Under the pieces are notes generated by a model. That model was not told where the DNA came from, did not search any database, and worked only from the letters and a program-made list of their open reading frames with translations. A program made the translations under genes and the position numbers. From Holophagae bacterium (lineage in GTDB: Bacteria; Acidobacteriota; Holophagae; Acanthopleuribacterales; Acanthopleuribacteraceae): 64,000 nt of DNA. Positions 51,701-63,700 of the stretch are shown here, piece by piece; position 1 is the first letter of the stretch; each line of letters begins with the position of its first letter. Where the stretch lies: NCBI GenBank assembly GCA_030429565.1, contig JAUIFE010000003.1, positions 1 through 64,000 on the forward strand, written 5' to 3'.

Positions 51701-54700
51701 AAGTTGTGGCGGAATTCTCCTTCCTCAATTTGGGCACGATTTACGGGCAAGTGGTCGACAGTGACGGCACGCCGATTACCGATACGCAGGTGATTGCCAT
51801 CAATGAAGATCCTGGTCGGCAATTCCCGCGTACCTATCCCAAATTGGTGCCGACGGATGAAAACGGTATGTATCGCATTGAAGGCCTTGAGGTGGGTCGT
51901 GTTTTGTTGAAAACACGCGCTCGCAACGGCCACCTGGGCTATCGCAGTGTCAATCTGTCGCGCGACGAAAGCCCGATGCGCGTGGACATTACCTTCGGGA
52001 CCATCACGGCCGACATGACCGGTCGGGTCACGGCGATGCAGGACGGCGAAGCGGTGCCGGTTGCGGACGCCTACGTTGGCTGGTGGGGGGTTGGCACGCA
52101 GCCGCTGCGCTGGCGGCCCCATCCCGATGCGCTCATCACCTTTGCCTACAACGAAATAGGGCGTACCGATGCGAATGGTGTTTACCACCTGGATGACATC
52201 CCGGCCGGGGTCGGTCAACTGTGGGTGCTCGGCCCGGACTTCTATCAGGAACTGAACCTGACAATCATGGGCAACGAGTTGTTTACCCAGGACATTTTAA
52301 TCACGGAAAGAACGCCGCCCCAAGAGGGGATTATTCGCGGCCAGGTTGTTGATATTCAAGGGTTTCCACTGGAAGGGATGAGGGTTAAGGAAGGCTCAAA
52401 CACCGTCATGAGCGGTGCCGACGGTCGTTTCGAACTCAGAAAAACGCTGTATCCGAGCCAGAGCAGCGGGACTCAGGTTACCGCGATCCAGCCGTTACTT
52501 GACCGCAACGGTAACTTGATCGATGAAAGTCAGCGCCTGCGGGGTCAGGCGTCGGTACCGATTTCACTGGATCGGCCGGTGGCCGAAGATGTTGTGATTG
52601 TGGCGTTGGCCGACCCGCGTGTGTCGGGCACCTACATGGACGCGGCCGGGAACCCAATTCCCTTTGCGCCGGTCTATAACCCACCGAATGACGGACTCAA
52701 GCCGCTGATTTTTGCCCATACCGACCATCTCGGTAGGTTTACCGGCTCTTTATTTGACACCAGTGATTTCCCGTTGAGTTATTGGGACCCCGAGCAGGGT
52801 TTGCAAACGGGAACAAACTATTTCACCGGTTACCGTTTTCCCAAATTGGCGGAGACGAAGGTAACGGTGGGCATTGAGGGCTATCAAAATCTCGTCATTC
52901 AAGAAGAACCGCAGTCGAAGGTGCGGGTGCGCTTGGTCGATGGGGAAGGGGCGCCGGTGATTGGGCGCATTTTTGTGCGAGGTTACCTGCCCTCGAGCCA
53001 TGAAGAATCGATGGGTATGATTACCGAAGGGTTGCTGTACCAAAAGTCGAGTGATGTTGACGGTTATGCTTTCTTTGATCCGATCAACATCCGCGAGACG
53101 GAGATTTGGGGCGAGCACCCCTTGCTGGGCGATACCAATATCTACAGGTTCACGCCCGAAAGCCTGGGGCCCGATGACGAAGTGCCGACGGTGGTGCTGT
53201 CTTATTCATCTCAAAACGAACCGACCAATCTCTACGGCCGCGTCACGGCTGCCGACGGCGTCAGTCCGGCGGCGGAAGGCACCTTGGTCACGGCACGGGT
53301 GAACGGCATCAAGGCGGTGACCCGAACCAATGCCGAAGGTTGGTACTGGTTTGATACCTTGGTCAGCAGCGAAGAAAAACAAATGGTCGATCTGATCATT
53401 TACGATCCAGGATCGACCACTTGGACCCTGGATAAGATTTCCATGGATCGCGAGATGCGCTTCCGTCACGATACGACCTTAACCGGTCGCAATTCAGTGC
53501 TGGTCCGTTTGGTTGATAGCGACGGCAACTTGGTCGAAACCGGTGCCGTGAGCGTTTCGTACTTCGACGCGTTTTATCAGGAACCGCAAGCGGTTGATGA
53601 ATTTGGTGAAACCCGCATTGATCCTGTAGTGCTGACCCAACAGGTGTTGCCGAGCCAACAAGAGGTGGTGTTTGAGAACCTGCCCGCCGGCGAAGTCACG
53701 CTTGAAGCGCGTTATGGCAATGGCCTGACGGCGCTAAAGTCGGTGACCTTGCCGCGTGACGGGCGGCGCTTGGAAATCTACCTGCGTTTGGAAACGCCGG
53801 CGTCAATTTCCGGGGTGTTCTACGACAACTTTGGTGAAGTCGTCGCCGACGGTGAAATTCAGTTGCGACGCGGCCGCGCGCTGTTGCATCAGCGCGTGAG
53901 CGCGGGCGAGGACACGTCCGAACCGGGCTCCTTTATCTTTGATGCGCTACCTATGCGCAAATACAGCTTAGTCGGTCGTGATCCAGATACGGCGTTAAGT
54001 GGGACTCTGGAAGTCCAGCCAACCCCCTACAATCCCGATCCAATCGTGCGTTTGCAGATCGATCCGGTCGGCCATATCGACGGCATTTTACAGTACGATG
54101 GGGAACCACTCGGCAATACGCGCCTGACGGTGATGGACGGGTCTGGCGAGTGGGTTGGGCGGAAATTGCGTTTTGTCACGAGCACGGACGAGTTCGGCCG
54201 CATCGATGTGCGCAACTTGCCGTTGGACAACTACGTTATTCGCGTTTCGGCAAAAGACGGGCCGGGCGAGGGCCTCGGCAGCGTGCGCATTAGCGAAGCC
54301 GGCGAAACCGCGACGGTTGAAGTTCAGTTCCGCCCGGTTCACAACCTCGCGTTGACGGTTTTAAATGCCGACGGCACGCCTTCGGCGTTTACGCGTATTT
54401 CCGTGAAAAGAGCCGGTGCCGATTGGTTTCGCGGTGCCGAAGGGTATACCGACGAAAACGGTTTCGTGCTGTTGCGCAACTTAGAGGCCGGCGCCTACAT
54501 CATTGACGGTTTAGATGAGCGCTTTTATTCGGCGCTTTTCACCGCCTTTTCCATTAGTCCCGAGGATCCCGAAACCGTTCAATTTCAAGCGCAGTTCCCT
54601 GGCTTTGGGATTGTGTCCGGTCAGGTGGTCGACGAATTTGGCGTGCCGCTGGATTATCCGGTCAACGTGCGTTTTCTAGACAAACGCATTGAGCGCGAGG

Positions 54701-57700
54701 TGTGGAACCGAACCGACACGGATGGTAGTAGTTCCTTTTACTGGGATCGCGTGCCGTTGAACACACCGCAAATCATTAACGCGGTGTCGAACCGCAATAT
54801 GGAATCGGAAACCGCGCAATTTGTGGTGACGGAACACCGCGAACACGTGGTGGTGAATTTGGTGATGCGGCGCATGACCAGCGCGTCGGGGCAAGTGGTG
54901 TTTGCCGACGGCATGCCGGTCCCTTACGCCCAGGTTTGGGTTAAGGAGCCGCTTGAAATTATCGGTCAAGCCGATGCCAACGGCCAATTCGTGATTGAAC
55001 CGGTTAGCACCGGCACGACGGCGATTTTTGCCAAAGACCCGTTCTCGCCACGCACTGCGAGTTTGGCGGTTCACACCGAATACGACGGCGAAAGCCTGCC
55101 GATCCCCCACACCGGTTTACGCTTGGAATTGCAGGGCGTGGGCAGCATGAGCGGCAACCTGACGCTTTCCGACGGGACCCCGTTGGACTTTGGCACGGTG
55201 CAATTAACCCACCGTGAAACCGGCGCGGTGCACGACTTCAGCGCGTTTGTCGACGGCTCCTGGTTTCAAACGCAAATGCCGTTGGGCACGTATACTATGC
55301 GGGCCTACGATGTGGAACGACGGACCTGGGCCGACCAAGAACCCGAAATTACCCTTGCCAACGAGGGTGACAGCGCCGTACAGGATTTGGTTTTTCAACC
55401 CAGTTACGAAGTTCGCGGACGCGTATTGGCTCCGGGGCGCATTGAAGGCATTGAAGACGCCTTGGTCGAATTGTGGATTCACCTGGGCGGCGTCAACTGG
55501 GCGCGCACCCATCACAGCGTCTCCTTTGCCGACGGATTCTACTTCCTCGAACACGTGTATCCCGGCACCTACCGCGTCCTGATTCAAGATACCTTGCGTG
55601 AAAACACGCTGACGACGGAGATGACCGTGCTGGGTGATCGCGACGACGCCGATTTCGAACTGGCGCCGACGCGTTCCTTGTCGGGGACAATTACCGATGC
55701 GGCCAACCTGCCGCTTTACCCCGGCACCGTGATGGCCTTTTCCATGGAAGGGACCTTGTTGGATTCGGCTAATCTCACCGCAAACGGTATTTTCCGTTTG
55801 AGCGAGTTACCGCGCGATCAGGTGGTTCTTAAAGCAAGTTGCCTGAGTGGCTGGTTTACCTTTGAGCAAAGTGTGAACTTGGTGCCAGGCGACAACCAGG
55901 TGGCCTTTACCGGTCCAGAAACAGCGCGTGTTAGCGGTCGTTTGATTGTTCAAAGTGACCAGCCCCTCGGCGGCACCGTCGGATTGGTGTATCGCGGTAA
56001 ATCGCGAGGTGGTCGCGTCCAAGCCGATGGCTATTTTGAAATTGATCGCGTGCCGGTGGGTCAAACCATGTCGCTGTTTGCGAGCGCCAGTGGTGGGACG
56101 CGCACGTTTGAGGTTGGCCCGTTCAGCGGCGATACCGATTTGGGTGAGATTCTGCTGGATGTGATGCCGCCGGAACTGCCCGATTTACCGGAAGGTTTGC
56201 ATGTGACCAGCATGCCGGGCGTGGTGCGCATTCCGATTACCGAAAACGAAGAGGGTTCGGCGTTTGATCCGACCAAAACCTTCGTGGCCTTAAACAACAC
56301 CCCGATCAGAAACATGCTGGTGATGGACGACGACGCCGTGGTGGTGCGTTTTGTGACGATTCCGGTTGGCGCGGTGCGTGGTCGCAACCTGCTGACGGTT
56401 GGTGTGTATAACACTTCCGGTGCCAAGGCTTATCGAAAGTACGAGTGTTTCATCGATCCACCGGGCACGGTTTTAGATGTAGCGGTTAGCGGACCGGGTG
56501 TCCAGCCGTCGGCGGGCACCGACGTGTGGTTGGAAAACGGTTTACGGACGCAAAGCAATGAAAACGGCGGTGCCTACTTCTATGGGTTGGCGCCGGGTGA
56601 GGTGCGCGTTTGGGCGGGTGCAGGCGATTACGGCGCCTTTGTCACGGCAAGGCTCAGTGATGCCAATGCCTTGGTAGCCAAGGTGGCGGTGCCGCTGATG
56701 AACGTAGGTGCGGTTGAGGGCTTGGTCCGCGACCGCGACGGACGCCCCGTCGCCGGTGTCCAGGTGTGGCACAACAATCAGCCCACCCTCACCGACAGCG
56801 GGGGTTTTTACCGCTTGTGGCCGTATCGCCTCAGTCAACGTAGCATTCTGCATGTCAATGATGTGCTGGGTGTTGGTTTTGTCGATGCGCCTGCGCTGAC
56901 GACGGTTGGCGCAACCCTTTACGGTCAAAACATTGAGATTGCACCGACTGGTAGTTTGGTGGGTCAGGTGTTGGACGGTGCGACGCCGGTGACCGATGTG
57001 ACGGTTACCCTGTTCCACGAAGACCTGCCCGAGGTGTTCGAACAGGTCGTTGACGTCGACGGCGAGGGTCGCTTCAGCTTCCCGCGTGTGCCGGTTAACC
57101 CGCTCAATTTGGTAGCGCGCCAGAAAAACGCGCCACGCGCCGGTTTTGCCGAATACACGGGCATGCAGCCCGGTCAAACGGTAACGCTCGATGTGCAACT
57201 CGAACCGGTCGGCCAATTGGTCGGCCGCCTGTTGGATCGCGATGGTAATCCTGTTGCCGGCGCACCGTTGAACGTGGTGGGCTCCCCCAGTCGTGTTTTT
57301 GCCACCGGCGAAACCGGGGCCGACGGTCGTTTCCAACTCAACGAGGTTTCTTACGGCGAGCTGATTTTGGACGCGGAGTCGCAGGCTCATTTGGGATACG
57401 TAAGCCGGCCATTCACCCTCAACCAGAGCAGCCTGGATTTAGGAGACCTGACCTTACAAGACGACCTTGCGCCCGAATTAACGGTGACCTTGCCGACGGT
57501 TTGGGATCCCGTGTTGCGGCCCGTGTTGCGCTACCAGGTGAGCGATGATCGGCGTTTGCAAGCGATTCAGGTCGTAGTTGACGCCTATCCCGAATTGGCG
57601 GTGACCCAAGAGCTTCAGTCAAATTCTACTGGGACCCTGGCCATGCCGGTGCCTGCCGACATCGCCTACGGGGTTTACCCGATGACGGCGACCTTAACCG

Positions 57701-60700
57701 ATCATTTTGGCCAAGAAACGGTTTGGCAGGGCGATCTCAACGTCGCCGATGATATTGTGCCGCCGACGATCAGTTTGGTTGAACCCCAGGATGTATTGCA
57801 ATTGGAGGAGGGCAGTCTCTTCCGGTTGGTGGTTCAGGTGACGTCCGACGTGCATTCTCTGAAAGTCCAGTACCAAGGCGTCGACGTGATTGCCCAGACT
57901 TACCGTGCGGGCTTTAACACGCGCACTTACGACGTGCGCGTGCCGCCGGTGACCACTTCCGGCCGCATTGAATTGGATGTCCTGGCCTACGATCGCAAGG
58001 GCAACGAAGGCCGTCTCGGCTTGCCGGTCGATGTGATTGACCGCACCTTCAGCGGCGCGCCTGAGCTTGTGTTCACCAGCCATTTCGACAGCCAACCGAT
58101 GCCGTTGAACCTAGATGTGCCGCTGGTTTTACATGTCGGCGCACGCTTTAGCGACCCTGACGGCTTGCAGCGTGCGCGCTTGCACATCGATGGGGAACTG
58201 GTTTACGAACAGACCTTAACCGGCACGGAACAAGAAGTTTCCTACCAATATCAACTGCCACCGGCGACGGCGGCACGCACGCAGCTTAGCTTGCGGTGGG
58301 AAGTCGAAGACTTGGGCTTTAACAGCGCGGATCAAACCATCGCCCTGCAAAACTTCGAGGGTGAAGTCTTTGACGAAAGTAACCCGCTTACCATCGGTCG
58401 TTACGCGGCCGGTTTTGAGGATCGCAGTTATGTGTTGGTGGGCGGGGTCCACCAAATTGATGGGACGCATCGCCTGGCGAACTTAATCATGGTTAACGGC
58501 GCCGTTGTGCAACAGACACCTTCTTCCGGCTCCTTGTTGGGTGACGCGGCGGTGACCCACCTGACCGTAGACGGTGTGTTGATTGTCGACGGTGGCGCCC
58601 AATTCTCCGCTGACCGCAGCGGTTTTCCCGAGCATACACTTTATGTGGGTGGCCATGCGGCGACCAACCACGGGGGTTTGATACTCGGCGAAACGGATCC
58701 TTTCCAAGCCTTCGGTTCGGCGGTGGAACCGGCGACCGTGGCGGCCAAACGCGGTGGTGGGGCTCTGTACCTGCAGGCGGCGCGACTGATTGTGTCGGGC
58801 GCGATTTCGGCGGACGGCACCTCTTACGGGTCGTCGACCTACGGCGCGGGCGGCAGCGTATGGCTGGTGAGTGAGCAGTTACAAGGTTACGGCCAGGTCC
58901 GCGCCAACGGCTTTCTGCCTGGCAGCAGTGTGTCGGCCTCCAAAGCCGGCGGTGGCCGTGTCGCGATTTACGGCCATGGTGAGAACCTGAATTTGGCAGC
59001 GGCCGGGGGCGGTTCCGCCGGTCACGGCACCTTGTACTTGCGTATTCCCGACACGAATTTTGCCGACGGCACGCGCGATATCTTGCGGGTGCAAGGTCGC
59101 GCGGAAGGTCGTTACCACGGGGTGACGCCGCTGCCGTCCTTGCGGGCGGTGGTCGGTCAAGACATCACCTTCGTGCCGACCCAACAGGGTCCCGACGGTT
59201 ACCGCGACAAATTAATCACGTCTGACCCGCTCGGTTTTGACCTTTTCCGCGGCTTTTATGTGTGGCGCGACGGCGAACCACAAAACGCGGCTCGCATTGA
59301 TCGCGTTGCCGGCAATGAAATCGTTTCCGAACCGGATCAAGCCTTCCCGGTTTTCCAAGACGGCGATGTGGTGCGCATTGGGTTCCCTTTCGACTTGGTC
59401 GAAGTTGTCGACGACGGTCGTCTCGGCGTGTATGACGAAATCTTTGATCTGCCGGTACGGTTGGACGACGGTGCTTTGGTGAGCGGCGAGGGCACGCTTG
59501 TCCAACTCAACGCGGCGCGTTTGAGCGGCACGCGACCCCAGCTTGACGGTGCTTTCCAGGTGGGGCAATGGGCACTTAACGCCGGCACGACCTTGTTTCT
59601 CAACGGCTCTTTGACGGCCGCGGAACTGACCGTGCCCGAAGGTGCGGTGGTGCAAACGCTAAACGTGAACGAAGCGCCCAACATGGCAATTCACGCCGGC
59701 ACCCTGACCATCGACGGCGACCTACGTGCTTTGCCGAATAAAGGTCTCAGCAATCCCTTGTTTGCCCGTCACGGCGGCATCCTTGCCTACCAAGATGTGG
59801 CTGGTGATGGGAAAACGTCGGGTTCGCTGGTGCGACCCACCGCTTTTGCCGGCGGCGACGGTGGCATGTTGCACCTGACCTTCGACAATTTAACCCTAAA
59901 CGGCGCGGTTACCCTGAGCGACGACGGCGCCGCCGGCGGTGCCTTGTTTGAGGGTGGCGTGATGACGGGTGCAGGTGCGGTGATGGCCGACGGTGCTAAT
60001 TTCACGATCCAAACCGGTTACAGCAGCGGCGGTCGTTTGGCACTGCATGTCGACGACCTCGACGGCTTTAGCGGTCGTCTGTCGGCTTACGGTTATCCTG
60101 AGGGCGGGCTCGACCGCGATATCTCCGGTGCAGGCACGATCTTCATCAAAACCGCCGTCGATACAGACGGCCGTTTGATTGTCGACAACGGCGGTCGCCA
60201 AGCGCCGCCCAATAGCACCGTGTTACCGGTGTTCGGTACCCGCACCACGGGTGCGGGCACGACCGAAACGACGATGGTGGGCGAATTCCCCGACTACGCG
60301 GATTTCGTCGGTATGTACCTGCAGTTAGAAGGCCAAACACCGCAAAAGATTGTGGCACAAACGGCGACCAGCCTGACCCTCGCCGACGCGATTCCCGGCT
60401 TAAGCGCGGGGCAAAGCGTGACGGCCTTCCACCGCTTTGATGAAATCGTCGCGCGTGGTGGGGCAACGGTCTTCACCACCGACACGATCAAAGTTCAGCG
60501 CGACCCCGTGCTTGACGGCGGCGCCATCGATGCACCGATTGAGCGCGACGGCGCCGGCGGGACACGCACCTTTGCCGACGGTTCCGGTGAGTTAACCGTG
60601 GATGACGGCACCCAGGTCTACGAACTCGACAACTTCCAACTGGTCGTGCAGTTCCCGTTGAATGTGGAACGCATTAGCTTGCGCAACGGCGCCTCCTTGA

Positions 60701-63700
60701 CCTACAACGCCGATATCCAGGCGCAGACTGTTGAACTGGATGGGGCCACGTTGTACTCCGGTGTCGACGGTGCCGATTTTGGGCTGATTGCCGAAAACGT
60801 CACTTTAAGCAACGGCGCGCTGTGGACGGCACGGGCACACAGCGAGACATTGCCGCCTAGCCGAGTTAATGCCGATATCGCCGGTACCTTGACGGTTGAC
60901 GCCACGTCGTCGATTGTCGTCGGTGGTGACAACGGCGGCGATCCCTACGACTACCCCTACTTCCACGAGCACAGTGCTTTTATTTACGGTAGCGATACGA
61001 GAGGCCGCGAAACTGACACGCCGGTGCGGGGATCCTTCATGCGGCCCACCCACCGTGTCGAACGGGGTGGCGGCGCGCTGCGCCTCCGCTGCGGCACACT
61101 CGATCTCGCCGGCACGCTGTCAGTGCCGCGCACCTATAGCGGTGATCAACAGACGGGTGGTGGCTCGATTTGGTTGGAAGCCAATCAGTACCTCGGCCAG
61201 GGTCGCATCGACACCGGTGAAACCGCCGGCCGTATCGCCATTTACCACAGCGGCGACACCGACTTTTTGACCCGTTACCAAATCGTGACGCAGCCGACCC
61301 CGATTGCCAGGGTGTTGGGCGCCGGGACCTTGTATCTCAAGGGCCCCGATCAAACCTATGGCGAGCTGGTTGTCTCGCAAAACCCCGACGGCGGTTACGA
61401 CGCCGAGGAATTGCAGCGCCGCTACCGTTTAACCGGCATCGCGGGTCCGTCGGTCTTAACCGTTTCAGGCGGCGACCAGGATCCCGATCCGCTGGTCATC
61501 GATGATCCGGCTTGGAGTGATGTGGTGCCGGGCCTCGCCGGCCTGTGGCTGCGTTTTAACGTGGCCGGCACCGACTACGAAACCCAAGTGCGCGACAACA
61601 CCGCTGGGCGTTTGTTGCTTGAGCCGCCGGCGGTCGGTTCACTGCCGGCGACGGTGCCGCAGGGCACCGAGCTGCATTTCGTGTTGAAACTCGATCGTTT
61701 GACCCTGAGTCACGGCGCGCAACTGCACTTTGCGGGCGATGTGGAACTGGGCGATTTGGTGATCGAAGACGGCACGCAATTGGCCTCGTTGTGGGCGCGC
61801 GATCTTAAGGGTTTACCGGATGATTGGACCTTGCGCGACCGAAAATTGCGTTTGACGTTGGACGAACCCAGCTTTGACAACCGATCCATCACCCTCGAAA
61901 ACAGTGAATTGTGGCTGGACAAACCGATCACACTGCAGCGTCTGACGTTGGTTAACAGCGCGGTCAAACATTCGCCCAACCTCCGTTATGCCGAAGATTA
62001 CTTCTACCGCGCCGGCATTCACCTCTCCGCAAGTGAGGTGACGATGGACGCCCAGAGCCGCTTTGCCGGCACGGGGTGGGGTCAGTGGGAACCGGCCGAG
62101 GGCGGCTACCGCAACCACGGCGGGAACCACACCACGTCGACACTCGGCGCTTACGGTTCACTGTTCGAACCCGTGCTGCCAGGTGCAGGTGTTTCCTACT
62201 CGGGAGGTCGTATCTTCCTTCGAACCGATCAACTGAACGGTGGTCACTTTGACGTGACTTCGCGCAGCGCAGCCGGCTCGATTTGGCTTGAGCTGGGCAG
62301 TGCGACGGGGACGGTTCACCTGAACGCCGGCCAAATTGAGGGGTATACCCCCAATCATGGCGGCGGCCGGATTGCGGTGGTGTACGACGACATTTCTCAA
62401 GCGCAAATCACGACAGATACCCGTGCCGCCAACAGCTCAGGCACTTATTTCCACAAAAACCGAGCCGAAGATTACGGCACCTTGGTCATCGACAACGGTG
62501 GGTTGGGTGTCGAAGGGGAGCGGGTAACGGTTTTACCGAGCTTCGACCCGATCACACTTGACGCCAACTTCGCGTTGTCGCAGGTGAACGGCCAGACACG
62601 GTTGTGGTTGCCAGGAGTGACCCTGGCCGATTGGTATCGTGGTTATCAGCTTGCCTTGAACGAGAACACCGAGACCTTGTGGCCGATTCGGGCGATTGAG
62701 CCGGGCGAGGGCGGCACCGCCGTGTTCCTCGCCGGGACGGCGCCGACGCTGGCCGCCGGTGATCGTTTGGCGCCGGTGGTGCGTTTGAGCACGTTGGAAC
62801 TTTGCAGTGGGTGTCGTCTTGAACCTGACACCTTGCCCGTTATCACCGACAACAGTTACGCCGCCGGCCATGTGTTCCGCGACGGTGAGCAGAACTTTGT
62901 GGAACCACCAAACATCGTCGACGGCTGGTTGCAGCTCGATGGGTTTACTATGGAAATTCAACAAGCCGTTGATTACCAGCGGGTAACCTTGCGTAACGGG
63001 GCCGCGCTCAAACTCACCGGCGCCGTGAATCGCATTGGTCATCTCGAATTGGACGGCGGCAGCTTGCTGGTGACGGAGAACACGTCCGACACGCCGACGC
63101 TGGTGTTGGATCAGGCGGATCTGACGGGTACGGCCGTTTTGGAGGCTGCTTCGATTGAGGTGGCGGGCGCGCTGACGCTGGGTGCCGACGCGTTGTTGCA
63201 AGGTCGGCCGTTTGCCGGTGACAGCTTCCGTTGGGGCGGCCATTTAATAAACGATGCCGAAGATGTGATTGTCGGTGGTTTGCCTAAATATCTCGGTGAT
63301 CCGATGGTTTACGGTGACTTTCGGCGACCGTGGTATGCCATTGCCGATTTACCGCGCTTACGTGTCAAAGCCGATGTCGCGGTGATTGATGGTCTGATGC
63401 GGCCGGGTGACCTTTCCGCGACGCTGCGTAAAGCGGGTGGCACCTTGTGGCTTGAAGTTGACGAACTGCGCGGTTCGGGTCATGTGCATGCCGACGCGGT
63501 GCCGATGGCAAGCAGTTCGGACCTCATTGGCGGTGGCGGTCGTGTGGCGGTTTACTACCGTGAGAATAGTGCCTGGCAAGGCACGATCAGCGCACGGGGT
63601 TCGGTGGCGCCGACGGGTGACAAGATCGACGATCAAACCGGCGCCGGCACGGTCTTTACCAAGGCTGTCGCACAAGCGCACGGCGTGCTGACCGTGGTTG